A stretch of 29,213 nucleotides of DNA from a virus, in the IMG/VR virus record IMGVR_UViG_3300020165_000109, positions 1 to 29,213 of that record. One strand, written 5' to 3'. Both the position numbers and the translations under genes were made by a program. The stretch's first letter is position 1. Each line of letters begins with the position of its first letter. Below are positions 15,493 through 23,263 of the stretch, in pieces. Below the pieces are notes generated by a model. That model had not been told where the DNA came from and ran no database searches. It worked only from the letters and a program-made list of their open reading frames with translations.

Positions 15493-18117
15493 TTAACCTA
15501 TTTTAGAAGATGCAATTGCTAAGTTTCTTCCTACTTTAGCACCATCTAATAAAACATCTCCTCCTTTTTCTACAATTGCTATTAATTGGTCTAATTTATC
15601 AACAATCATTGAATCTTCATTATCTCCACCACCTCCGCCTCCAAATACTGAAGCTAATTTCATTAATGGAGATGAAACTAAGGCTAAACCTGCTAAAGCC
15701 CCTATAATAGGTAATGCACCTATTCCTGCTATAGCCATAGATGCTAATCCTACTGATATTCCTACTAATGCTGGTCCTAATAATAAAAGTGGTAGTATAT
15801 TTTCCATACTAACAGCTTCCATTAATTTAACAAATCCATCTGCTACTGCTGTTACTACAGTAGCTACTCCAGTAAATATAGAATTTATTACAGTTCCAAA
15901 AGCTTTTATCCCAGGAGCAGCAACTTTAAGGGCAAAACCTATACCTATTATACTTAAAGTTAATATTCCCATACCAGCTGCTATTCCTGCTAATTGAGGA
16001 CCCATTATAGCTTTACCAAGAGAAGATAATCCTTTTCCTATTCCTGTAAGAAAGTTTTGAATTGTTTTCCCAAGTCCAGGTTTTACACCTTTTGTACCTT
16101 TTGTTATTTTATCTAAACCTCCACCTGTTTTTTCTCCAAAACCTAATGATTCTTTTAATTTACCAGCACCTCCTCCAGTTGCCATATCTTTTAAACCTGA
16201 ACCTAAACCTTTTAAATTTTTAAAAGCTCCACCTATACTATCTTTCATAGTAGTAAAGTGTTTAGCAACTCCCCCCATTTTCATTAATCCTATTGTTGCT
16301 AATAAAGGAACTAAAATTTTAGTATTTGATAAAACTCCTGCAATAGGAGTTACAATGTCTGCTAATAAATCCACAAGAGGAGCTAATGCTTGAGATATTT
16401 TAGCCATTGCTGCTTCCATTTTTTTTCCTGCTTCTTCTTGTTTCATTTGTTCAAGTGTTTGTTTTTGAGCAGCACTTAAACCTTCTTCTGACATACCAAC
16501 TGATAAACCTTGTTGAATAAGCATTTTTGCCATTTCTTCTGTACTCATACCTAAAGCTTTAGCTTGTGCTTGTTGTTGAATACTATTCATTTTTGCAAAA
16601 CTTGCTGATGTAATTCCTTGATTTGATAATTCCTTAGCAACTGTTTCAAGATCATTATTTAATGCTGCTTGTCTTGCTTTTTCTAAATTTAATTGTTTAC
16701 CAGTTAACAATTCTGCTTCCATTTCTGAAGCAATAGAACTTTCAAAGTCAAGTAATGAGCTTGCTAATTTTTTTACACCTGCTAAAGTAGTACCCATAGC
16801 AGCTGCAGCAGCACCTGCTGCTCCTAATTTTTCAGGATAACCTGAATATAAAATACCAATATCTACAGATACATTAGCTACATCTTCTAATACTCCTTTA
16901 GCTAATATTCCTGCTTTATTTTGTTTATTAAAAGAATTTACACCTGCTACAAGAGCTTCATTATTTGCTTTAACTGATTTACCATTTAATTTTGACATTT
17001 TAGCTAATTGACTTGCTTCTTTAGCAGTCATTCCCATATAATGTTCAATCCTTGATGCTTCTAGTAAATCTTCTGGTGTAAAGATATTAGTAGCATTCAT
17101 ACTAAGCTCTTTAGTTAAAGCTGTAGCAGTTTTAAGATAATCAGTCATAGTAATAAAGCCACTATTCGCTGCATCTATTTGTAATGCAAAAGTATTACCA
17201 TCTTGACCTGTAGTTCTTTGAAAATCAACTGCTGCTTTATCTACTTCTTTAAAGCCTTTTAACATTGCACCTAATATAACTGTTGGGTCTGTAAGAGTAC
17301 TTGTAAGTCCCTTAAATGCACTTTGTATACCAACTCCTAAAACTCCCCATCTACCAAGTGCTTTTCCTCCTCTTTCAGCATCAGAAGCAGCTTCTCTCAT
17401 ATCTTCTGCAACTTTGTCTATACCAATTGCTTCAGCAAATCCTCCAAAATTCTTTTTTAGAGCTCCTACAACTTTACCTGCTATTCCAAGTCTTTGATTA
17501 ATTCTTTCTTGTATTGCTTCTTCTTCTTTAGATGATTGTAGATTTTTTTCAGCAGCATCACCCATCCCATAAATTAAAGCTAAACGTTGGGTTTCTTTAT
17601 CTAAACCTTGTGCAGATTTTGAAAGATCTTGTTCAACAAACCCATTAATTCTTTCAGCTATTGTTAATTTTTGATTTAATTTTGCTAATTCTTCACCTTC
17701 AGCATTTACAATTCGATTTCTAAGACTATCTATTGTAGCAAGATTAGATATTCTTTTTTGATTTTTTTCATTAAGAGCTTGAGCTTGTTGTTGTTGTTCT
17801 GAAGTTAATGTTTTTTCATTAATTAATCTTTCTCTAGTAACTGCATTAATTTGAGATTCTTCTTTTAAAATTTGTTTAGTAAGATTAGAAGATTCACCTA
17901 AAGCAACTTTATTTTCTTCAGAAGCACTAGTAATTTGTCTTGATATACTTAATAAAGCTTTATCAAAATCATTTGTTTTTTGACGAATGCCTAATTGATC
18001 TTTTAACTCCTGATTAAGGTTTCTAGCTTCCTCGGATAACTGGGCAGCTAAGATTACACCTTGTTCTAAAGCTTGATTATTAGCCTTTATATCTTTACCG
18101 TTTTCCTTTATACCCAT
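15493..18117 (-). CDS. Tape measure protein
   Basis: Sets tail length and is thought to exit with the DNA. The 874-residue protein has the typical plan. Residues ~1-230 form an Ala/Glu/Lys/Gln-rich coiled coil. The middle has further helices with Met/Ala-rich stretches (TAKEASQLAKMSKLNGKS). A strongly hydrophobic zone covers ~690-830, with several potential membrane-crossing segments (for example LTLSIIGIGFALKVAAP and LPLLLLGPALVGISVGL). It is followed by a Gly run and a C-terminal tail ending VLLDGAKVGRNLAIASSKIG. It follows the tube and chaperone genes, the usual order. At roughly 1.5 angstroms per residue it would predict a tail near 130 nm. A hairpin and a late-type motif precede the start. 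Confidence 0.85.
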   Translation of the reverse strand: MGIKENGKDIKANNQALEQGVILAAQLSEEARNLNQELKDQLGIRQKTNDFDKALLSISRQITSASEENKVALGESSNLTKQILKEESQINAVTRERLINEKTLTSEQQQQAQALNEKNQKRISNLATIDSLRNRIVNAEGEELAKLNQKLTIAERINGFVEQDLSKSAQGLDKETQRLALIYGMGDAAEKNLQSSKEEEAIQERINQRLGIAGKVVGALKKNFGGFAEAIGIDKVAEDMREAASDAERGGKALGRWGVLGVGIQSAFKGLTSTLTDPTVILGAMLKGFKEVDKAAVDFQRTTGQDGNTFALQIDAANSGFITMTDYLKTATALTKELSMNATNIFTPEDLLEASRIEHYMGMTAKEASQLAKMSKLNGKSVKANNEALVAGVNSFNKQNKAGILAKGVLEDVANVSVDIGILYSGYPEKLGAAGAAAAAMGTTLAGVKKLASSLLDFESSIASEMEAELLTGKQLNLEKARQAALNNDLETVAKELSNQGITSASFAKMNSIQQQAQAKALGMSTEEMAKMLIQQGLSVGMSEEGLSAAQKQTLEQMKQEEAGKKMEAAMAKISQALAPLVDLLADIVTPIAGVLSNTKILVPLLATIGLMKMGGVAKHFTTMKDSIGGAFKNLKGLGSGLKDMATGGGAGKLKESLGFGEKTGGGLDKITKGTKGVKPGLGKTIQNFLTGIGKGLSSLGKAIMGPQLAGIAAGMGILTLSIIGIGFALKVAAPGIKAFGTVINSIFTGVATVVTAVADGFVKLMEAVSMENILPLLLLGPALVGISVGLASMAIAGIGALPIIGALAGLALVSSPLMKLASVFGGGGGGDNEDSMIVDKLDQLIAIVEKGGDVLLDGAKVGRNLAIASSKIG

Positions 18118-18121
18118 TAGG

Positions 18122-18138
18122 TGATTTTGTTATAAATA
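18122..18138 (-). promoter_or_regulatory. Late-type promoter motif before the tape measure gene
   Basis: Sense strand TATTTATAACAAAATCA, one base from the consensus, 4 bases before the ATG at 18117. It directly follows the hairpin that ends the preceding unit. Confidence 0.5.
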
Positions 18139-18144
18139 TCAAAA

Positions 18145-18163
18145 GCATCTATTTTTTAGATGC
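18145..18163 (-). terminator. Probable weak intrinsic terminator spanning the extension ORF's stop
   Basis: On the sense strand GCATCTA and TAGATGC form a perfect 7-bp stem around a five-A loop, with CTTTTGATATTT after it. The stop codon of the extension ORF lies within it. The T-run is short, so termination may be partial and act as an attenuator between the chaperone and the tape measure. Confidence 0.5.
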
Positions 18164-18358
18164 CTTTGTTGTATAGTTAGGGGATGATGAAGGTTTTGAT
18201 TTTACTTTTTTAAGAAATTCTGGTGATGTTACTTTACCATCAGTAGTTACTGATTTACTATTACTATTTTTTCCTTGAGCTTTTTTAACTGCTTTATTTT
18301 CTTCTATATAAAAATCATTTATTTTTTGAAATGTAAAATTACGTAACCATATAGGCAT
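18149..18358 (-). CDS. C-terminal extension ORF downstream of the gp26-like gene (probably frameshift-expressed)
   Basis: From the ATG at 18358 this is a 69-residue protein beginning MPIWLRNFTFQKINDFY and ending in a basic, Ser/Lys-rich, disordered-looking tail (KKVKSKPSSSPNYTTKASKK). The ATG is probably not the true start. The same frame is open upstream to 18469 and encodes protein-like sequence (FSQIHDIVFHGKGGYDWHT), overlapping the end of the gp26-like gene without any ATG, GTG or TTG. The simplest reading is a product made by a frameshift from the gp26-like gene (see the slippery site entry), giving about 101 extra residues. Independent translation from 18358 or from a rare start codon remains possible. 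Position between tail tube and tape measure fits a tail-assembly chaperone extension. Confidence 0.65.
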   Translation of the reverse strand: MPIWLRNFTFQKINDFYIEENKAVKKAQGKNSNSKSVTTDGKVTSPEFLKKVKSKPSSSPNYTTKASKK

Positions 18359-18469
18359 ATTATAAATTGTATGCCAATCATAGCCCCCTTTACCATGAAA
18401 TACTATATCATGAATTTGAGAAAATAAACTTACCCTATAAATCTGCGTCAGGCCAAAAAAATGTAAGCC
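18359..18469 (-). other. Open +1-frame overlap and T7 slippery site at the end of the gp26-like gene
   Basis: The extension frame is open from 18469 to 18149 and overlaps the last codons of the gp26-like gene (stop 18437-18435). A run of seven T on the sense strand (18461-18455) lies inside the overlap. The gp26 frame reads TTT TTT TGG there, and the extension frame reads TTT TTT GGC one base later. A +1 (or -2) slip at this run would fuse 242 residues of the gp26-like protein to 101 new residues, 343 in all. The 32 codons between the slip site and the ATG at 18358 contain no usual start codon. Confidence 0.6.
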
Positions 18470-19181
18470 CTATAGGGATTGTGATGTTCTCCTCGCCACC
18501 TTGTAATTCTATAGGTATATTTAAGTTAACATCTGGTTGGAAATCCTTTATATAATTTCTAAGTGATCTTGAATCTTGAGCTAAAAAATAGGTATCTACA
18601 AACTCTCTAATATCTTTTGCTTCATCTTTTCCATCTATTGATAATATCATATATTTAAGGCGTGTTGATAAATCAGCTGATAGTTTTGGGTTAATCTTTT
18701 TTAAACCTTTTAATTCTCTTTCAATTTTTACTTCATCACCATGTGTTAATAATTTAAATGTAATTATAGATCCTGATTTAGGTAGAGTAAATGAAAATTC
18801 ATTTTTACCTTGTTCAAATTTAGATTTATCAATCTCTTTATTTTCTAATGTAGATAAATCTATTTTAATTTTTTCATCTTTATAAGAAAATTCATAATCA
18901 TTACCATAACCTAATATTCTAGCAGCTATTAATAATGCATTTTTATCACCTACTATAAGATCATTATAATTTACTTTAGATACTATTAATGCTTTTAATA
19001 ATTTATCTAATACAGTACCATTTTGAATATATGATTGATTTGTAAGGATATCTTCTTCCTTAGCTGTCATATATTTCATTTCAATTTTTCCAGATGATAG
19101 TGGACTTTCTTTATCATAAACTAAACCTTTTGATGGAAGTTCTACGATTTCTGTTGGGAATTTATACTTTTCTTCGCTCAT
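18435..19181 (-). CDS. Baseplate hub assembly chaperone, T4 gp26 / T4_baseplate family
   Basis: A 248-residue cytoplasmic assembly factor of the family containing T4 gp26. Recognisable features are the N-terminal PTEIVELPSKGLVYDKESPL (residues 9-28), then KIEMKYMTAKEEDILTN, and the C-terminal IPIGLTFFWPDADL. T4 gp26 (208 residues) helps assemble the hub and is not part of the finished tail. Here the gene lies between tail tube and tape measure, where other phages carry the G and GT tail chaperones. Its end overlaps an open +1 frame at a T7 run, suggesting a second, longer product. It starts 10 bases after a weak late-type motif and lies downstream of a terminator, so it is separately transcribed. 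Confidence 0.8.
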   Translation of the reverse strand: MSEEKYKFPTEIVELPSKGLVYDKESPLSSGKIEMKYMTAKEEDILTNQSYIQNGTVLDKLLKALIVSKVNYNDLIVGDKNALLIAARILGYGNDYEFSYKDEKIKIDLSTLENKEIDKSKFEQGKNEFSFTLPKSGSIITFKLLTHGDEVKIERELKGLKKINPKLSADLSTRLKYMILSIDGKDEAKDIREFVDTYFLAQDSRSLRNYIKDFQPDVNLNIPIELQGGEENITIPIGLTFFWPDADL

Positions 19182-19185
19182 ATCT

Positions 19186-19199
19186 TTTATTTGTTATAA
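19186..19199 (-). promoter_or_regulatory. Late-type promoter-like motif before the gp26-like gene
   Basis: Sense strand TTATAACAAATAAA, matching the TATAAC-AAAATAA part of the consensus with one base missing, shortly before the ATG at 19181 and after the terminator of the previous unit. It is weaker than the other copies. Confidence 0.35.
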
Positions 19200-19225
19200 C
19201 TTAATTTCATGTATACATATATAAT

Positions 19226-19254
19226 ATAAAAAAAAGCTTGACCGAAGCCAAGCT
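19226..19254 (-). terminator. Intrinsic terminator with UUCG loop after the tail tube gene
   Basis: On the sense strand AGCTTGGC-TTCG-GTCAAGCT forms an 8-bp stem (one G-T pair) closed by the very stable C(UUCG)G tetraloop, followed by a run of eight T (19235-19228). It lies about 25 bases after the tube stop codon and before the gp26-like start. It is a canonical intrinsic terminator, which would let tube be made in excess over the downstream chaperone. Confidence 0.88.
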
Positions 19255-19280
19255 ATTCTTTAATATATTTAAAATTTCTT

Positions 19281-19769
19281 TTAGAAATTTAATACGCAGT
19301 AATCCATTCCTAAATTTAATGTAATATCTTGAGCTTCTGCTTCAGTATCCCAATTAAATCCTTTAAATGTTGCATCTTTAATAAATGCTCCTTTTATAAT
19401 CCATTCAGAAACTACATCTCCTACAGGACCTAATACATTAATAGTTACATCTTTCTTATAAAAATCAGAATAACCATCTCTACCAGTAACTGATTCATGA
19501 TGTAATCTTACCCACTCCATAGTAGCTTGTGCTCCTGATGGTGTAATTGGGTCATATAATGTCATTGAAATATCAGCCCATTTAGCTTTTCCTTTTACTT
19601 TTCTATAAGTATTAATGTGATTTAATACTATTTCACCTTGCTCTACCTTAATTTCACCAACTTCTTTAATCATATATGATGGTATACCATCTACATACAT
19701 TATAAATCTATTGGCAACTTTTGGTTCAAAAGCTGTGAAGAACATTTCGTTTGGATTTACTACTGCCAT
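19281..19769 (-). CDS. Tail tube protein (T4 gp19-like)
   Basis: Major tail tube subunit, stacking in hexameric rings around the tape measure. The length of 162 is the same as T4 gp19 (163). Visible features are the N-terminal NRFIMYVDGIPSYMIKEVG (residues 21-39), the central ADISMTLYDPITPSGAQA, and the C-terminal strand of an alternating beta pattern ending DITLNLGMDYCVLNF. Position directly after the sheath gene matches T4 18-19. It has its own late-type motif 12 bases upstream of the ATG and a strong terminator downstream, so it forms a single-gene unit suited to high expression. Confidence 0.88.
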   Translation of the reverse strand: MAVVNPNEMFFTAFEPKVANRFIMYVDGIPSYMIKEVGEIKVEQGEIVLNHINTYRKVKGKAKWADISMTLYDPITPSGAQATMEWVRLHHESVTGRDGYSDFYKKDVTINVLGPVGDVVSEWIIKGAFIKDATFKGFNWDTEAEAQDITLNLGMDYCVLNF

Positions 19770-19781
19770 TTTATTATTGTT

Positions 19782-19798
19782 TTATTTTATTATACATA
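19782..19798 (-). promoter_or_regulatory. Late-type promoter motif before the tail tube gene
   Basis: Sense strand TATGTATAATAAAATAA, matching the TATkTATAAyAAAATAA consensus, 12 bases before the ATG at 19769 and after the sheath stop. Confidence 0.55.
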
Positions 19799-19814
19799 TT
19801 ATGTTTTATACTTT

Positions 19815-22800
19815 TTATGATGGGAATGTAGCTCCAGTTGGTAAAATGTTGAAATCTAAATAAATAAATTCAGCTGTTTTAGTTGGTTGGATATAAATTG
19901 CACCTACCATTTGATTTCTATCAACTACATCTGGTCCATTATTTGAAGCATCCATAACTACCTTAAATGCAAATAAACCTTGTCTTTGTTGTACTGATTC
20001 TAAATATGGGTTTACTTGAGATAAAAAGTTATTTCTTGTTGCTGCTGTATTTTGTTCAAATACTAAATTATCAGCAATCTGTACAATGTAAGATTTTAAT
20101 GCTATCAATAATCTTCTTACATTTATTCTATCTAATGCAGATGCTGCTGTTTGAAGTGTTTTTTGTCCAAATACTACAACTCCTTTTCCAGGGAATGTAG
20201 CTATTGGGTTAACTTTACCTACATACAGATTATCTCTATTAGTTTGAGTTAATTTTCTTTGTGCTTGTACTACCGTACTTAAGCCACCTCTATTAATTCC
20301 AGCGGGAGCGAACCAAGCTTCACTTGTTCGGTCATTAAACGCGTACACACCCGGAATCATCGATGAAGGCACCGTCCATACTAACTGTCCTGAATTAGGA
20401 TCACTTACTTGAACCCATGGCCAATAAGCAGCAGCATATGAGTTATCTATTTTTGCAGCTTGAGCATTTACTGATGTAACTGTTCCATTTGGATAATTAA
20501 CTAAATCTACTAATGCTATAGCATCTCCTCTATCTGCTGTATTCTGTATTAATAAATTAAGTGGAGTTACATTTGATGGTGCTGCATAAATTAAACCAGG
20601 AGCTGTTATAATATTATATGAATAATCATCTTTATTTGCTAATAAATTAAAAGCATCAATATAATTACTTCCTGCTCCACTAGCCATTTCTGTTGAAGTT
20701 AAACCTTGTGTATTATCATCTGTTATTGCATCATAGTATTTAGCTTGAGTATAAGAAGGATATCCTGTTTCTGAAAATAAAGCTCCATTAGCTCCTGCAA
20801 ATGATCCACTTCCTACATCTGGAAGAGAAGATGAATATGCGTCATTTGGTGAACCATTATTATCAAAATAATTTGGTGTTTTATATGCTACATTACTTAC
20901 TCTTACATATCTTGAAGCATTTCCATATGATCCTGTTGTTTCTACATATGGATCTGAAGTTCCAGCTCCTCTAAGTACTTTTTTCATATCTCCAACTACT
21001 TTAGATATGTAATTAGATGCTTTTGGATCTAATGAAACATTAGGGAATATTTCAAGTACTCTTTTAGCTGTTGAAGTATCATTACCTTGTCTAATTATTA
21101 AACTAAATGTTCCAGAAGCTATATCAGTTGCTTGTATTTCCCATCTTACATTATTTGCTGTACCATTTGTTAATATTCCATTATTTCCTGTTGCAGTTCC
21201 ACTATTCATTATTATTCCTTCTGAAAGTGTTTCTAATGTAAATGCTTCTGCATCTAATAGATCTGCATTTTGTAAATCTATTAATAATGCTGTTGTTGGT
21301 GTTCCTATGTTAGCTGCTGCTGCAACTCCTAAATCATCACCTACTATAAATGAATCACTAGCACCTTGAGCTGCTAATGTAATTGAAGTTGGTTCAATTA
21401 TTAAATTGTTATCACCATTATTTTGAGCAGTTGCTGCATTTACTTGAAGTGCTGCGGCTGTAGCAGCTCCAGAATTTTCTAAATCACCTGATGCTAAAGT
21501 AAATACTACATCAGCTGAAGGGAAATCTGTACCTGTTATATCTGTACCTGCAATTGAAATAGTATTTCCTGCTTGGAATCCTTCTACTGCTGTTGCATTT
21601 GTTGGTGTTATACTAGTAACAGTTGATCCTACATTAGCATTTGCAAATGTAGCAGTTGCAGTACCTGATGCTAAACTTAATCCTGAAATTGAATTAATTG
21701 AAGCAGCATTAAATGTTATTACAGTTGGTACTGTTGAACTATAACCTGTACCACCTGATACTAAATTAACGGCATTTAAAGCACCTCCACTAAATCCTAA
21801 AGTAATTATACCTCCTGTTCCACCACCTGCTATTGAAGCACCTGCTGTTACTAAATCAGCTACATTTACTTGTGCAGTTGTTCCAGTAAATAAACCACCT
21901 CCTTGTTCAACTGCTGTAATACCTCCACCACCTGGGGTTATTGTACTTGCTGCAAATATTCCTGATTTAGCCCATGTTAAAGTAAATGTTGCACCTGATC
22001 CTTTAGATAAAGCTGTTCCATTAGCAACTTGATACTTTGCAGTTGTACCTGTAGTACCTTCAGTAATAGTTATACTACCTGCTGCTGTAGTTCCTGTTTG
22101 ATTTGTTGATGGAGTTTTTGCTGCTACTTTAATCATTCCTGATCCTAAAGCTCCTGCTGGAATTGTTAATACATCTGTAGCTACATATCCTGTTCCTGGT
22201 TTAGTAATTGCTAAAGTAGCTATTCGTCCTCTTTGTGTTGAACCTAATTCTGTACCAATTGTTACTGTTGCTTCAGCTCCAGTTCCTGTTCCTCCACCAA
22301 GAGCAACTCCTGTAAATGATCCACCTACAAGACAAGTTAATGGAACTAAAGTACCATTATCAAATCTAAAAGCTATTGAATCTGCAGTTGCTACTGCACT
22401 ATTTGTTCCTGTGTATAATTTTCCTATACTTGTTCCTCTTACCATATTAATAGAAGTACCTGTATCTACACCTCCTGGATCATTCTTTGTAACAAGTATG
22501 TTATTAAATGTCCCAGCTGTACCACCTTGAGCAGTTGAACCTGCTGATGCTGTAAAATTAAAAGGAGCTGGAGTTAATTTTGTACTTTCTTCATTATTTC
22601 TAATTGGGTCAGTTGTTGTAGTTGCAGAAGTCCATGACCCTGAAGCTACTCTATTTACTATTAAAGATGTACCACCATTATTAAAATAGTTATAAGCTGA
22701 GATTGATGTAAAATAAGTGTATTCGTCTGAACCACTTGCAAATGTACTACCGTAATTTGCTAAATATTCTGAGTAGCTTGTTACTAATTTAGGAACTCCT

Positions 22801-22919
22801 ACTCTACCTAAAACAGTTGGACCAACGATACAAGCTCCTGCTTGTACGGGTAGTGAAGTTACTTGAGATTGATCATTTTCTCTTGCTAGTACTCCTGGGG
22901 AAATTAATGTTTCTGCCAT
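19815..22919 (-). CDS. Tail sheath protein with a ~470-residue insertion
   Basis: Contractile sheath subunit (T4 gp18 role). The N-terminus has the family start (SPGVLARENDQSQV, then GACIVGPTVLGRVG). The C-terminal ~450 residues hold the conserved core: FSLIIRQGND near 605, AAYWPWVQVSDP, FNDRTSEAWFAPAGINRGG, then INVRRLLIALKS and the C-terminal DFNILPTG. At 1034 residues it is far longer than T4 gp18 (659). The excess lies between about 120 and 590. This part is almost free of aromatic and charged residues, is rich in Thr, Gly, Ala, Ser and Val, and has repeat-like motifs (PGTGYVATDVLTIP and GGTGYSSTVPTVITF). It probably forms a beta-rich surface domain on the tail exterior. It has its own late-type motif and lies directly before tube. 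Confidence 0.9.
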   Translation of the reverse strand: MAETLISPGVLARENDQSQVTSLPVQAGACIVGPTVLGRVGVPKLVTSYSEYLANYGSTFASGSDEYTYFTSISAYNYFNNGGTSLIVNRVASGSWTSATTTTDPIRNNEESTKLTPAPFNFTASAGSTAQGGTAGTFNNILVTKNDPGGVDTGTSINMVRGTSIGKLYTGTNSAVATADSIAFRFDNGTLVPLTCLVGGSFTGVALGGGTGTGAEATVTIGTELGSTQRGRIATLAITKPGTGYVATDVLTIPAGALGSGMIKVAAKTPSTNQTGTTAAGSITITEGTTGTTAKYQVANGTALSKGSGATFTLTWAKSGIFAASTITPGGGGITAVEQGGGLFTGTTAQVNVADLVTAGASIAGGGTGGIITLGFSGGALNAVNLVSGGTGYSSTVPTVITFNAASINSISGLSLASGTATATFANANVGSTVTSITPTNATAVEGFQAGNTISIAGTDITGTDFPSADVVFTLASGDLENSGAATAAALQVNAATAQNNGDNNLIIEPTSITLAAQGASDSFIVGDDLGVAAAANIGTPTTALLIDLQNADLLDAEAFTLETLSEGIIMNSGTATGNNGILTNGTANNVRWEIQATDIASGTFSLIIRQGNDTSTAKRVLEIFPNVSLDPKASNYISKVVGDMKKVLRGAGTSDPYVETTGSYGNASRYVRVSNVAYKTPNYFDNNGSPNDAYSSSLPDVGSGSFAGANGALFSETGYPSYTQAKYYDAITDDNTQGLTSTEMASGAGSNYIDAFNLLANKDDYSYNIITAPGLIYAAPSNVTPLNLLIQNTADRGDAIALVDLVNYPNGTVTSVNAQAAKIDNSYAAAYWPWVQVSDPNSGQLVWTVPSSMIPGVYAFNDRTSEAWFAPAGINRGGLSTVVQAQRKLTQTNRDNLYVGKVNPIATFPGKGVVVFGQKTLQTAASALDRINVRRLLIALKSYIVQIADNLVFEQNTAATRNNFLSQVNPYLESVQQRQGLFAFKVVMDASNNGPDVVDRNQMVGAIYIQPTKTAEFIYLDFNILPTGATFPS

Positions 22920-22928
22920 TTTATGTTA

Positions 22929-22945
22929 TTTTTATGATAAATATA
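22929..22945 (-). promoter_or_regulatory. Late-type promoter-like motif before the sheath gene
   Basis: Sense strand TATATTTATCATAAAAA, a degenerate copy of the late-type motif (core TATTTATCA), 9 bases before the ATG at 22919. Confidence 0.4.
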
Positions 22946-22963
22946 CTAAATTTTTTCAAAATT

Positions 22964-23221
22964 TTATTTACTTGGTAAAAATTCACCAGTATCTAAAGAA
23001 ATAGTACCTGGGCCATATTTTTTTTCTAATTCTTTAGCAAGTGCTGCTTCTTCTTGTTGTAAACCTTGTAAACTTAATTTTAATTGTTCTTTTTTTATTT
23101 GAATGTTATAATTTTGTACTTCTATAACTCCTGAAACTTCTGTAATTTTCTTTAATCTATCTTTTAATTCTTGAATTTTACTAATTTCTTCTTTTTCTAA
23201 AACTTTTTCTTTACTAATCAT
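22964..23221 (-). CDS. Small coiled-coil protein of unknown function
   Basis: An 85-residue, highly charged protein. Residues 1-70 are dominated by Lys, Glu, Leu and Ile in a heptad-like pattern (EISKIQELKDRLKKITEV, then KKEQLKLSLQGLQQEEAAL), predicting one long coiled coil. It ends KKYGPGTISLDTGEFLPSK, which breaks the helix and may be a binding tail. There is no membrane segment. It opens the sheath region behind a perfect late-type motif. It could be an assembly chaperone or scaffold for the sheath or fibres. No family recognised. Confidence 0.75.
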   Translation of the reverse strand: MISKEKVLEKEEISKIQELKDRLKKITEVSGVIEVQNYNIQIKKEQLKLSLQGLQQEEAALAKELEKKYGPGTISLDTGEFLPSK

Positions 23222-23227
23222 TATGAT

Positions 23228-23244
23228 TTATTTTGTTATACATA
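23228..23244 (-). promoter_or_regulatory. Late-type promoter motif before the coiled-coil gene
   Basis: Sense strand TATGTATAACAAAATAA, differing at one position from the copy before the baseplate operon, 6 bases before the ATG at 23221. Confidence 0.55.
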
Positions 23245-23263
23245 TTAAAAAATTTCTCATAAT

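Noticed and set aside
22946-22970. AT-only hairpin after the coiled-coil gene
   Set aside because: An A/T stem in AT-rich DNA is expected by chance and has no clear T-run.
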